Assembly (NCBI GenBank): GCA_014621425.1
Contig: JAANBB010000238.1
Span: 1 to 61,155, forward strand
DNA length: 61,155 nucleotides
Source: Cylindrodendrum hubeiense
Taxonomy: Eukaryota; Ascomycota; Sordariomycetes; Hypocreales; Nectriaceae
Direction of reading: 5' to 3'
Below are positions 23,114 to 34,909 of the stretch, piece after piece. Both the position numbers and the translations under genes were made by a program. The notes beneath the pieces are model-generated. The model made no database searches, was not told the origin of the DNA, and saw only the letters and a list, made by a program, of their open reading frames with translations. Each line of letters begins with the position of its first letter. The first letter of the stretch is position 1.

Positions 23114-24584
23114 CGCGGGTGGGTGGACTGATTGAGGTCGGCGCGGGTGATATCGTGATGGGGCGCCAGGGAACCTTTAGAGTCGCGGCGTGGGACTTTG
23201 AGAAATTCAGTCACCGCCCGCCACCAGAGGCAAAGCGTCTTACATAATGCGCCAAGGCCGGGGGTCCAAGCCACACTGAGCAAGACCGAGCGGAAAGGTG
23301 GTCTTATCGATAAGCACCGGCATACTGGGGCAACACTACCTGGGCGTTGCAGTGGCAAGGAATGCAAGGAAACGGCAGGGAACATGGCAAATGCAGACCC
23401 TGCTTACTCCGAGGAACATGTGCTTGGAAACGAAAATTATAAGGAAAGCCCCGAAAGTTGACATTTTTTTGCTTTCCCTTTGGCTTCCGTGCTCTCATCC
23501 CGAGCCTTGCCTCGAGTTCGGAATTCGCCTGCGCGGCCACGAGGGCGCATTCTCCACCGAGAAAGCAACACCCGAGATACAGGACTCCAATTGCGTCGCT
23601 GCTGTCCCTCCGTCTTCAAGGGCCTGTTGCGACTGTGCGGTGGCTATCATTGGTTGGCAGCTCAGTCCCCAGCTCTTTCTTCGCAATCCTTCTCCTCACT
23701 CAGAGAACGCGGGTGCCTCGCCTCCCCCGTCAGTGGCCTCATAGTCTAGCCAGCCAAGTGCCGTCCTACCACGTACCCCCCAACCCCCAGTTCCTCCTTC
23801 TCGGCCGAACTGCTCGGCAAGCATGGTATGGTTCGATGAGATCAAAATGGGATCATTCAGGCCGATATATCAATGACAAGATGTAAATCTATGTAAACCC
23901 GGGGCATCTCACCCACACCCCCAGATCGACAAAATGTGGCCGGCGATAGTGACCGATGAAGAGATGTGAACTCGTCATTTCATTATCGATCATCTCCTAG
24001 CGAAAGGACTCTCTTCTCTTTTCCGTAAGTTGGGCCGCACTCGTCTTGGCGGCTCTCTTTCTCTTTTTCGTAACGCGACGCTTTCGTATTCGTATCTAGC
24101 ACCCTCCCCCGATTTCCTCCTTGCGGGCGAGCAACATGTGCACTCACCGCCCTGTAAGGGTACTTGGGTTGCAGTACCAGGTCTGCGGGGGACATTTGTA
24201 CCTACGCCTGCCATGAAGCACAGGCTGTGGGGGGACGCACAACCCAGAAGCTGCCCCCCGACTCAGAGGCAACAAGCCTCAGGGCTAGTCTACTTAGGGC
24301 ATAGCGCCCGGGTCTTGGTCAATCCCCGATTGAGATTGGATGCAGAGTGTCGTCCAGTCAGGGGAGGGCCCTGAAATTTGTTGGAAATGCCGTCGCTCCG
24401 TTACCCGTCGCCATTAAAACGGACGCCGCCTCCCTCTCCCAACTGCGATTGTCTCCCATTGCCCCCGACCCTGCTGCCCATTTCTCTTCTCTTCACTCTC
24501 CAAGTCCTTCTCGTCGAATCTCCTCGACCTGCCTCGTTTTTCCTGGCTCTTCTCCCCACCCGCAACCCTCCATTCACATTCAAC
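23114..24584. other. Shared divergent spacer, Slt11 and ERG6
   Basis: About 1.47 kb, GC-rich, with CT-rich tracts just before the ERG6 start (24420-24580) that resemble a fungal core promoter and leader. No gene on either strand is convincing. Confidence 0.5.
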
Positions 24585-25986
24585 ATGGTTGCCTCATCCA
24601 CTGCCTCCAACCTCGAGCGCGAGGACCACCAGCGCGATGCCGACTTCAACAAGGCCATGCACGGCTCCTCTGCCCAGGCCCGCGGTGGAATCGCTGCCAT
24701 GTTCAAGAAGGGCGGTTCTGCCAAGCAGGCAGCTGTCGACGAGTACTTCAAGCACTGGGACAACAAGCCTGCTGAGAACGAGACTGAGGAGGAACGCGCT
24801 GTACGAATACGCCCATTTACCCCTCTCCCTTTTCTGGGGGGCAATTAATGGCAGCATCTAACATCCCCTTCTAGAACCGAACTGCCGAGTACGCGACCTT
24901 GACGAGACAGTGAGTTACCCTCGATGCTTCCTGGGGGCAATTGATTTCTTTTCTGCCCCTTTGGCTGCCCGGCTACTCTTTGCATATTTGGGGTGGGGTT
25001 GGTCGCTAACCTAATCCACCACAGCTACTACAACCTCGCGACCGACCTTTACGAGTATGGTTGGGGCCAGTCCTTCCACTTCTGCCGATTCTCCCTCGGC
25101 GAGCCCTTCTACCAGGCCATTGCCCGTCATGAGCACTACCTGGCCCACAGCATCGGCATCAAGGAGGGCATGAAGGTGCTCGATGTCGGCTGCGGTGTCG
25201 GTGGCCCTGCCCGCGAGATCGCCAAGTTCACTGGCGCCCACATCACCGGCCTCAACAACAACGACTACCAGATCCAGCGAGCCACCCACTATGCTGCTAA
25301 GGAGGGTCTGTCAAACCAGCTGACGTTTGTCAAGGGTGACTTCATGGTGAGTCGAGCCTGCAGTGCCTCTGCCGAATCCAAGCCGAGCTCCCTGCTAACC
25401 CCTGATTTAGCAAATGTCCTTCCCTGACAACTCCTTCGATGCTATCTACGCTATCGAAGCCACCGTCCATGCCCCCACACTGAAGGGCATCTACAGCGAG
25501 ATCTTCCGTGTTCTCAAGCCCGGCGGTGTGTTTGGCGTGTACGAGTGGTTGATGACTGACGAGTACGATAACGACAACCTCCGCCACCGCGAGATCCGCC
25601 TAGGTATTGAGCAGGGTGATGGTATCTCCAACATGTGCAAGGTTTCCGATGGTCTGGATGCGATCCGGGATTCAGGCTTTGACATGCTCCACCACGAGGA
25701 TCTTGCGGTTCGCCCCGACCCTCTCCCCTGGTACTGGCCTCTGTCTGGCGAGCTGCGATACATCCAGTCGATGGGAGACATATTCACCATTGTGCGAATG
25801 ACCACCTGGGGTCGAACGATTGCGCACGGCCTAGCCGGTGTGTTGGAGACGCTGAAGCTGGCTCCTGCTGGAACCAAGAAGACGGCCGACAGCCTCGCCC
25901 TGGCTGCCGACTGCCTGGTGGCTGGTGGACGAGACAACCTGTTCACCCCCATGTATCTCATGGTTGCCCGCAAGCCCGAGGCGTAA
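24585..25986 (+). CDS. erg6: Sterol 24-C-methyltransferase Erg6
   Basis: Four exons, 24585-24800, 24875-24909, 25025-25346 and 25411-25986, give 382 residues, the same size as yeast Erg6 (383). Donors are GTACGA, GTGAGT and GTGAGT, and exon 2 is only 35 nt. The enzyme transfers a methyl group from S-adenosylmethionine to C-24 of zymosterol/lanosterol-type sterols in ergosterol synthesis, at the ER and lipid droplets. Diagnostic segments are the sterol-binding [11 protein letters not shown] (93-103), SAM motif [11 protein letters not shown] (135-144), a FKGDFM-like post-motif and IEATVHAP. It is followed downstream by PDH E1-beta in the same direction, 1.4 kb away. Confidence 0.97.
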
Positions 25987-27400
25987 AAGCGTGAACAATC
26001 GAGCAGCAGGTGATGAGGAGACGAGGGAAACTAGAGCCAGTGGGATGATGCATGGCACGAGCTCCCGATAAAACAGGGATCATGCAAGAGAGGTGGCCAC
26101 TCCACGGATATAATTGTAATCTACCCGGCTGGGTAGACATCGGGACATTGGCATGGCGAAGGTCCTCATGACTTTAGATGTATATATATATTGGAGCGTC
26201 GTCGCCTACGAACTTTTTTTTTCAAGCAACCCAAGACGCAGAGAGTGAATGTGTGGTGGGCCATGATGAGGTGAGGCAGTTTTACCCCCCTTTCAAATCG
26301 GCATCTATGGACAGTGTCGGGCTCTGTAGTTTGTATGATGGCTGACAATGTGTTGCTTGCAAATTCCGACGCCAATGGCACGCCGTCTCCTCCAATGTGG
26401 AAAAGAAAGATAGAGCGATTTTCGAGCCATCGTGAGTGTTGAGTCGAGTCGGAGGAGTTTTTGTTAGTCAGCACGTTTCCCCTGATGGATGTGGTGTGTG
26501 ATTGAGGGAGGTGGGGATCAGACCGGAGTCTTCTTTCTCCGTCAACGTCTCAAGAGCGGCTGACGCTCGGCGAATGCCAATGCGCCTTGGGGATCCGATA
26601 CAGTCATATACAACCCTCGCAGGATTACCTATTGTTGTCTCTTTATCTTTATCGCCTGTTGCTCGCTGGCCCAAGTCCGTTCGTCGGTGACCGTTGTTGG
26701 TGGGGAAATCTCCCGGCGCGCCCCCCAATATTTCCCCCAACAGACTGGTTGACTGGGTCACTCTCTGTAGACTAACCTGCACTTTACAGAGTGCAGCGTG
26801 CGGTTCGACGCGCGCCGGTGTGGGTGGGTGGTCCCCTGGCCGTGATTAGCGGGCTTTTCGCGTCTGGCGCCCCCAAAGGCCCAGGACAGGGCGGCTCAGG
26901 GCACCGACAGGTCGCCCACAGGGAGCACCCAGGGGCCCACGAGTAAGTGGCCCAGGGCGGGCGGGGGCCAGAGGCATAAAGCTGCACCGAGCGCTGAGCC
27001 GCTAGCGGAGGTTTGCTCGGTGTCTCTTTCTCCCAGGTACCTGGTCTCCACGCACAATCAGACGGTGCTCGAATGTACCTCGCGACGGGACGATACGTAC
27101 CGACGAGCCCCAAAAAAAAAGCTGGCGGAGAGCATCTCCTACCTCAACTCGGTGAAATTCCCTCTCAACCTGTCGAGCGTCCCCGTCTCTGCCCATCTCC
27201 ATCCTCTCTTTTCCTCCCTCTTCCGCCCTCGCCCGTTGCCATTCCCACGTCCCCCTCTTGACGACGCCCGGGAAGAAGCTCTGCGCACCTTCTGCCCCTT
27301 GTCCTAACCTCCCTCCTCCCGTCCTTCGCCTCCGTGTCCGCCCCTACCGCCTCAATTGGCCGCTGTTTCGTCCTCAACAGCTCACCACACCACCATCACC
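25987..27400. other. Spacer between ERG6 and PDH E1-beta
   Basis: About 1.4 kb containing the ERG6 3' flank and the E1-beta promoter. The final 300 bp are strongly pyrimidine-rich, as is common upstream of highly expressed fungal genes. No other gene is supported. Confidence 0.5.
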
Positions 27401-28629
27401 ATGTCCCGCCTCCTCCGACCCGCAGCTCGCCTAGCTGCCTCGACCCGAGCCTTCGCCAAGGTGCCCGCTGCTCCCTCCTTCGCCCAGCGCGCTGCCTTCG
27501 CCCGTCCCGTCGTCTTCGGTTCCTTCCAATGCCGCTCCTACGCCGACAACGCCTCAGGTGTCAAGGAGTACACTGTCCGAGATGCCCTCAACGAGGCTCT
27601 TGCTGAGGAGCTCGAGGCCAACGAGAAGGTCTTCATCCTCGGTGAGGAGGTCGCCCAGTACAACGGTGCCTACAAGGTCACCAAGGGTCTTCTCGACCGC
27701 TTCGGCGAGAAGCGCGTCATTGATACGCCTATCACCGAGAGCGGCTTCACTGGTCTGGCCATTGGTGCTGCCCTCAGTGGCCTCCACCCCGTCGTAAGTC
27801 CTCCTCCGCCCCCGTGGCTTCCATGCGCCGCTCCCGTCCTTGTCTGACCGAGTTTGCGACTCTCTTCTAGTGCGAGTTCATGACCTTCAACTTCGCCATG
27901 CAATCGATCGACCAGGTCATCAACTCCGCCGCCAAGACCCTCTACATGTCCGGTGGTATCCAGCCCTGCAACATCACCTTCCGTGGCCCCAACGGCTTCG
28001 CCTCTGGTGTCGGTGCCCAGCACTCCCAGGACTTCTCAGCCTGGTACGGCAGCATTCCCGGTCTCAAGGTCGTCACCCCCTGGAGCGCTGAGGATGCCAA
28101 GGGTCTGCTCAAGGCCGCCATCCGCGACCCGAACCCCGTCGTTGTCCTCGAGAATGAGCTGCTGTACGGCCAGTCCTTCCCCATGTCCGAGGCAGCCCAG
28201 AAGAGTGACTTCGTCATCCCCTTCGGAAAGGCCAAGATTGAGCGCTCCGGCAAGGACCTGACTATCGTCACCCTGTCCCGCTGCGTTGGCCAGTCCCTCA
28301 CCGCCGCCGAGAACCTGAAGAAGAAGCACGGTATCGACGTTGAGGTCATCAACCTGCGATCCATCAAGCCTCTCGACCTCGAGACCATCGTCCAGTCCAT
28401 CAAGAAGACCCACCGTCTCCTCGTCGTCGAGTCTGGCTTCCCCGCCTACGGTGTCAGCTCTGAGATCCTTGCTCTGACCATGGAGTATGCCTTTGATTTC
28501 CTTGATGCCCCCGCCCAGCGAATCACCGGCGCTGATGTCCCTACCCCCTACGCCCAAGGACTTGAGGAGATGAGCTTCCCCACCGAGCAGCTGATTGAGG
28601 ACTACGCCGCCAAGCTGCTGCGACTGTAA
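27401..28629 (+). CDS. pdb1: Pyruvate dehydrogenase E1 component, beta subunit
   Basis: Two exons, 27401-27793 and 27871-28629, give 383 residues. The 77-bp intron is GTAAGT...TTCTAG, phase 0, between LHPV and CEFMTFNF. Residues 1-45 are Arg/Ala/Ser-rich without acidic residues, a typical matrix presequence. The mature part begins with [19 protein letters not shown] and shows the E1-beta hallmarks [26 protein letters not shown] and [15 protein letters not shown]. With E1-alpha it forms the thiamine-diphosphate enzyme that decarboxylates pyruvate and reductively acetylates the E2 lipoyl groups in the mitochondrial matrix. The start is preceded by a good CACC context. Confidence 0.97.
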
Positions 28630-29265
28630 AGGGTTTACGAGAATCGGACAGAGGGTTGATGCGTCCGCTGGCTCGTTCGTTTCTCGGAGCGACCGTGCAC
28701 ATGCGTCGCGGGTAGCAGAGGGTAGCATGCGATGCCCATCACGCTTCCTGGTTGGACTTCCGGATGAAACAGGGCTAAATTCAGACTAGGCGTACCTGGT
28801 CAACGCTTTGTGATAGACGTGCGGAAGGGAAGTGAATTGTAATTGTATTCCGTGTTGCCATGTATACAGTCAGGCCTCGGCGCCCGTCTTTATTAATGAT
28901 CTATCTACCTATCCCTGTTCTGGTGGTTCTGCGTTGCGGAACTTAGTGACAATTATGTTCACCTGTATATGTGCGACTGGAGGAGGTCTGGAATCGAATT
29001 GCCTAGGGATGGATTGACTTATGATAAATGGACATATATTATATCATCAACCTCGTCCAATCCAAACCATAATAGATCAAGGTCTCCAAGCACACATTAG
29101 TACTAAATCCGACGTTCTGCTGGTAATCCTGAACAAGCAAAATCCAGATGGAGCTGAAATGGGGAATCCCTGAGCTCTGAATTGGTATAGTATAGGGTAG
29201 GCTGGTAGAAGGCAATTTTTGACGCATGTGTCCCACACGTCACAGCTAGACCTACCACAAAGTCG
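28630..29265. other. Spacer between E1-beta and SKI2
   Basis: About 640 bp, AT-richer towards the middle (28850-29120). It should hold the E1-beta terminator and the SKI2 promoter. No gene seen. Confidence 0.5.
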
Positions 29266-32200
29266 ATGGTGGGGCACACCTCAGTCTGCCTTCAACACAC
29301 GTTAAGCTGCCTATCCAACTTCACAACCGATCCAAACCTGCCCTTCTTGTCGCACAAAGTCGCGGGCATGGTCGGAATAGACGATCTCCTCTTAGGGGAG
29401 TCGCAGGGCGGTGAGCTCCTTGAGACTGGCCAACGACAGTCCCAAACACAGGACCCTGCAGAGCTTAAGCGTCGCCTCGAGGATCTGTTGCTCTCGCCTT
29501 CACCTGAGTTCTCACCAGAATGGCTCAACCGGCTTCAGCAGCGTTGGGACTTCGAAGCAGACTACACTTCGCTATTCAAGCTTGCCCCGCCCCACACTCG
29601 TACCCTGACAAGATTCCAGCGACATGGCCTGGAAGGCAGGGTGACAGGGTACAAGAACGTGACGGTGCCTGCGAACAGCGCCACGGCCAAGAACTCAACT
29701 AGCCTGCTGCGGAAGCCTGCAAACCGGGCGGATTTTGTAAGAGGTGCTGCAGGTTTCTTTCCATTTGCCCCTGGTGGACTCGACGGTATCGAAGCTACGG
29801 CAGCCTTCGAAGATCAGATTCACTCAGGCGGGGCCGGTGTCGAGTCGAGCGGGTCAGGCAACAAGCTGGAGCGGGTGATCCAGCTGGGCAACGAGGGTGG
29901 ACTACTCGAAGTTGCGCCTGGCATGAGCAGGGGAATTGATTTTACCAAGAAGACGACCACTGTTGACCAAGAAGACGCCAACGCCATTAAACAGGTTCTC
30001 GAGGAGGACCCAGAAGACGCCAAGGCGGAGGATCTAGGCGAAGAGGAATCTCGAGATGACGCTTTGCCTGGCCCCTCAATTGATGATCCGGAAGAGGAAG
30101 ATGATGATATCGATGACATCCTGCCGGTTGAATTCCCGGCCCTCGAGCCCCATGGCGTCCTTGCGGCTTCAAGCGCGAGAAAGGCGGGCCGCGAGTGGGC
30201 ACACATGGTGGACATCAACCACGACATGTCCAACTTCAGAGACCTCGTACCTGACATGGCCAAGGACTGGCCGTTTGAACTCGACACTTTCCAGAAGGAG
30301 GCAGTCTACCACCTTGAGAATGGTGACTCTGTCTTCGTGGCAGCGCACACCTCGGCCGGTAAGACTGTGGTAGCAGAGTATGCCATTGCTCTAGCAGCCA
30401 AGCACATGACCAAAGCCATATACACATCGCCTATAAAGGCCCTGAGCAACCAGAAATTCCGCGATTTCAGACAGACTTTCGACGAGGTTGGCATCTTGAC
30501 TGGTGATGTCCAGATCAACCCCGAGGCTAGCTGCTTGATCATGACAACGGAGATTTTGCGCAGTATGCTTTACCGCGGAGCCGACGTGATTCGCGATGTC
30601 GAGTTTGTCATATTCGATGAAGTTCACTACGTCAATGACCTTGAGCGAGGTGTCGTATGGGAAGAGGTTATCATCATGTTGCCGGAGCATGTTTCACTCA
30701 TCCTTCTATCAGCTACAGTCCCCAACACCTATGAGTTCGCCTCTTGGGTTGGGAGGACGAAGCAAAAGGATATTTATGTCATTTCAACTCCCAAGAGACC
30801 AGTACCCCTGGAACATTATCTTTGGGCTGGGAAGAACATTCACAAGATTGTTGATTCGGAAAAGAAATTCATTGAGAAGGGATGGAAGGACGCACACCAG
30901 GCGATGCAAGGCAAAGACAAGCAGAAGCCAGCAGATACCCCCATCGCCACTCGAGGAGGAAACCCCCGGGGTGGACAACGTGGCGGCCCCCAGCGGGGAG
31001 GAAACCAGAGAGGTGGCCAACGCGGAGGCGGACAACGAGGAGGCGGACAGCAACAAAGGGGCCGTGGAGGGCCTCCTCGAGCGAGCCACAACCCTGGTCA
31101 CATGGGCCGCGGTGGCCGCCCTGGCGGATTCTCATCGGCAGCTCAGGACAAGAACCTTTGGGTCCATCTCGTTCAGTTTCTCCGAAAGAATAGCCTTCTC
31201 CCGGCCTGCATCTTTGTCTTCTCCAAGAAGCGATGTGAGGAAAATGCAGATGCCCTCAGCAACCAGGACTTCTGCACCGCGTCTGAGAAGAGCCATATCC
31301 ATATGATTATTGAGAAGTCGGTGGCGCGGCTGAAGCCAGAGGACAGAGACCTTCCCCAGATTGTCAGACTGCGGGAACTCTTGGGCCGCGGCATCGCTGT
31401 GCACCACGGTGGTCTTTTGCCCATTGTGAAGGAGTTGGTTGAGATCTTGTTCGCTCAGACACTGGTCAAGGTGCTGTTCGCTACGGAGACTTTCGCTATG
31501 GGTCTCAATCTTCCTACTCGAACGGTAGTCTTCTCTGGGTACCGGAAGCACGACGGCCACTCATTCCGAAATCTCTTACCCGGCGAGTACACTCAAATGG
31601 CCGGCCGAGCTGGTCGGCGTGGCTTGGACCCCGTCGGATCGGTCATCATTGTTCCTCCTGGAAGCTCTGATGATGCCCCACCTGTTGCAGACCTCCGGAA
31701 CATGATCTTGGGAGAGCCCTCGAAGTTGCGATCACAATTCAGGCTGACATACAACATGATCCTCAACCTGCTCCGAGTTGAAGCGTTGAAGATCGAGGAA
31801 ATGATTAAGCGCAGCTTCTCAGAACACGCAACCCAGCAACTTTTGCCTGAACATGAGAAGGATGTCAAGCTGGCCCAAGCGGATTTGGCAAAGGTCAAAC
31901 GAGACTCCTGCAGCACCTGCGATATTGCCATGGATGAATGCCACCAGGCAGCTCAAGACTACAAACGGATCACAACTGATCTATACAAGGGTCTATTGAT
32001 GATCCCCATTGGACGAAGGATGTTCTCCCAACATCGTTTGATCGTATTTAACTGGGACGGTGTCCGCTCTGTGGGCATTCTTCTTTCTGATGGTCTCAGC
32101 ACCAAGGGGTCAACGGAAGATCCAACTCTCCACATATGTGCTATTAAATCCCTTCGAGAGCGACGCGATGCCACCGATCAACTGCCATTTATCCCCTCGA

Positions 32201-33261
32201 TGAGAACATACCTCCATCAACTCCCCAAGGCCAAGAAGCGGGTGCAGACCAAGACTCTGCACGTCCCTCTGAGCGATGTCGAATGTTTGACTAAATGGGT
32301 CTCCAAGGGCATCATTCCAGAAATCTTCCAGGGTGGAGATGGCTATCACCAAGCCAAGGATCGTCTTCACGAGATCTGCAGCTCGTGGGATGATAGGATG
32401 GACGAGGCTGACCTGAGCCGGATCAAGCAGCTGCAGCTTCAGGAAATGGTTGAGCAGAGGATCGAGTTGGTCAATACGATATCCAACTCGCCCGCTACCA
32501 AGTGCCCCGACTTTTTGAAGCATGCAAGTATCCCCTCTTATCATTTGTTCAGTTGACATTGGTTCTAACTTGCGTTGTAGTTTGCCATGTGTCACGATGA
32601 GTGGCTCATCAAGGAGCACATTTCCCAGCTAAAACATTCCCTATCCGACCAGAACCTTCAGCTGCTACCCGATTACGAGCAGCGTGTTCAGGTATTGAAG
32701 GAGCTCGGCTTCATTGACGACGCAACACGCATCCAGCTCAAAGGCAAGGTTGCTTGCGAAGTGCACTCTGGCGACGAGCTGGTCCTCACTGAACTTATCC
32801 TCGACAACGTTCTCGCCGACTACGAGCCCGCTGAAATTGCGGCTCTCCTCTCAGCGTTTGTATTCCAGGAGAAGACCGATATGGAGCCTGCCCTGACTGG
32901 CAACTTGGAGCGTGGCCGCGATACTATCGTCGCCATCTCAGAGAAGGTTAATGACGTCCAGACGAGGTTGCAGGTCATCCAGTCGACAGATGACTCCAAC
33001 GATTTTGTCTCGCGGCCGCGGTTCGGCCTCATGGAGGTTGTCTACGAGTGGGCGAGGGGAATGAGCTTTAAGAACATCACAGGCCTGACGGACGTGCTTG
33101 AGGGTACGATTGTGCGAACTATCACCCGTCTGGACGAGACGTGCCGCGAGGTCAAGAATGCTGCGAGAATTGTGGGTGACCCAGAGCTGTACCAGAAGAT
33201 GCAGCAAGCGCAAGAGATGATCAAGCGGGATATCACAGCCGTAGCAAGTCTTTACATGTAA
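29266..33261 (+). CDS. ski2: Ski2-type RNA helicase of the Ski complex
   Basis: Two exons, 29266-32523 and 32581-33261, encode 1,312 residues (1,278 if translation starts at the internal Met, 29368). The N-terminal part carries the Ski3/Ski8-binding type sequence (TRFQRHGLEGRVTGYKNVTV and ADFVRGAAGFFPFAPGGL). RecA1 has Walker A AHTSAGKT (about 360-367) and DEVH (about 451); RecA2 ends in QMAGRAGRRG (about 777). Between the two lies an RGG-rich insert (residues about 564-620). The C-terminal DSHCT domain ends the protein. Ski2 with Ski3 and Ski8 feeds mRNA 3'-to-5' into the cytoplasmic exosome for turnover and quality control. The intron is a GC-AG intron (see separate entry). The large first exon rules out Mtr4, which lacks the FVRGAAGFFPF-type N-terminus. 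Confidence 0.95.
30955..31130 (+). repeat. RGG/RGGQ-rich coding repeat in Ski2
   Basis: The reading frame codes a run of Arg-Gly-Gly and Gly-Gln units between the two helicase RecA domains. At DNA level it is a degenerate repeat of a GGAGGC/CAACGAGG type. RGG boxes commonly bind RNA and are arginine-methylated; that is family knowledge, not shown here. Confidence 0.8.
32524..32580 (+). other. GC-AG intron of SKI2
   Basis: 57 bp with donor GCAAGT, branch TTCTAAC and acceptor TTGTAG. Using the nearby GT (3 bases downstream) shifts frame into a stop, whereas the GC donor joins FLKH to FAMCHDEWLIKEH in frame, the expected family sequence. Confidence 0.85.
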
Positions 33262-33557
33262 TAAGACATTGGGTTGTCGGCCTAGACATGGGATATTGCT
33301 GGTCTAGCTGAGACTTAGGCTCCATGATAGATGAGGACAAGGGAAGGTCAAATTCGATATTCGGCGCAACGAAGCCGACAATGATGTGTTTGATTCATTC
33401 TTAACAATAAAAAAGACTTGTCTGTGTCTCCTCCCAAACCCCTCCAACGCCATGTCCCGTGTCCAAGAAATACATCAACCGTTTAAACTCTGAGCGCAAC
33501 CCATGCCACCATGCAAACACCTCTCTAACCAAGCGCGCATCTATGCCGCTCTTCTGT
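33262..33557. other. Convergent 3' spacer, SKI2 and Did2
   Basis: 296 bp between two converging genes. It contains an AT-rich patch (about 33400-33420) that could serve 3'-end formation. No gene. Confidence 0.5.
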
Positions 33558-34244
33558 CTAAGCACGCAAAGCACGCAGCCTCTGCTGCAGCTTATCCTCC
33601 TCTTCAGCGGTGGGCTCGGCGGTGGCCTGGGGGTCGACGGTGGAGGGCGCAGCCTGGCGCAGCTGCTGGTCGAACTCGAGACCAGCGTCGTCAGCCAGCT
33701 TGCCAAGGAGCTCGTGGACAGCATCCTCGCCGACCTGGACGGAGGTGGATTGGGTGATGGCGTCCTGATAGATGCCATTGGACATGGCGTATTCTTCGTT
33801 CTGCTGCTTAAACTGCTCGAGGGTAACGAGGGTCTAGATATCGCGCGGGTTAGCAAGGCCGCATGTCTCTTCGAGCCGGGATCAATGGCGGCAACATACC
33901 TTCTCGGGATTGGCACTCTTCTGGGCAATGTTCATGGTGCGAGACGACGAGGCCATCATGTGCGTCATGCGGTTCATCGCGTTGTTGGCCTGGATCTGGG
34001 CGGCGGACAGCTCGGCCATGTCGGCCATCTGGTCCATCTGCTGGGCGAGGGCCTGCTTGGAGAGGAGCACCTTGGCCTTTTGGTACGCCTTCTGGGTCTC
34101 ACCCTTCTTGAGGAGTTCCTGGATCTGCTTCTTGAGCAAGGGGTCCTGCTTCGAGGCCTTTTGGGCTTCGCGGCGGGCTTGCTTGGCCTGGAAGCGGGCC
34201 TGGAACTCGACCTGCATGTCGCGGGCTTGCTGGCGGTTTGACAT
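33558..34244 (-). CDS. did2: ESCRT-III-associated Did2/CHMP1
   Basis: Two exons, 34244-33900 and 33833-33558, give 206 residues (yeast Did2 has 204). The 66-bp intron is GTATGT...ATCTAG, phase 0. The basic N-terminal half is helical and Gln/Lys/Ala-rich (QAKQARREAQKASKQDPLLKKQ). The acidic second half leads to a C-terminal MIM1 motif EEDKLQQRLRALRA, which in this family binds the MIT domain of Vps4. The YQDAITQST...VGEDAVHELLGKLADDAGLE region is diagnostic for Did2/CHMP1 against Vps2 or Vps24. The protein recruits and regulates Vps4 on endosomes during multivesicular body formation. Confidence 0.93.
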
Positions 34245-34783
34245 GGTGGCAACGACGGGAGGGACGGGTGCTGTCTTAGGCGCGCGGCGGCGATGCGGCT
34301 GTTGTTGCGGATTCGGTAGTGAATGGAGTCGTAGGGGTTGTCACAGGTTTGGAGGCGGCAATCGATGTCATGTGAGTAGGATGATAGCCTTTGGGCAGGC
34401 AGCCGGAGTGGGAGGGGCGCATTCTGGGCCCGGCGGTTGCGGGGCGCTGTTGAGGGAGCATGACGCAGGGTGGCGCAGGGCAAGGAGTGCACTGCCACAG
34501 GCCACAAAACGCCCCTCGCTGAGGCCGACCCAGGGAATGATTCTCTCAGTGTGACATGAGGAAACGCTCACGTCTCAGAATAGTCTACGAATAGGAGATG
34601 ATGTTTCCTGAATCCAAGATATTCCCAAGGAGTCTCTCTGGATTGTTCAATACTCTTACGATACTGTTGCCAAATATTTCACCCCATCTCAGGACTTGTT
34701 CGGGCCCAGCAGCTAGCTGTATTCCTCTGGCCAGGTAATCTTGGCATCTCAGGCTCATAGGTTGCTGCCAGACCGTTCTTGTT
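34245..34783. other. Did2 promoter region and 5S upstream flank
   Basis: About 540 bp. The first 300 bp are GC-rich leader/promoter for Did2; the remainder runs into the 5S gene. No other feature recognised. Confidence 0.5.
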
Positions 34784-34902
34784 ACATACGACCATAGCTC
34801 TTAGAAAATACGGGATCCCGTCCGCTCTCCCCTAGTCAAGCTGAGAAGCGGTGGATTAGTACTCGGGTCGGTGACGACCGGGGAATCCCCACTGTTGTAT
34901 GT
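34784..34902 (+). rRNA. 5S ribosomal RNA
   Basis: 119 nt starting ACATACGACCATAG and ending GTTGTATGT, with 5' and 3' ends that pair in helix I as in other filamentous ascomycete 5S rRNAs. The internal control region (AAGCTGAGAAGCGG...TTAGTACTCGGGTCGGTGACG) is intact. A run of eight T's follows at once (34902-34909), the RNA polymerase III stop. It is identical over its length to the copy at 46866-46984 on the other strand. 5S genes dispersed outside the rDNA are normal for this fungal group. Confidence 0.96.
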
Positions 34903-34909
34903 TTTTTTT
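34902..34909 (+). terminator. Pol III oligo-T terminator of 5S copy 1
   Basis: Eight T residues directly at the 3' end of the 5S gene. Confidence 0.85.
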
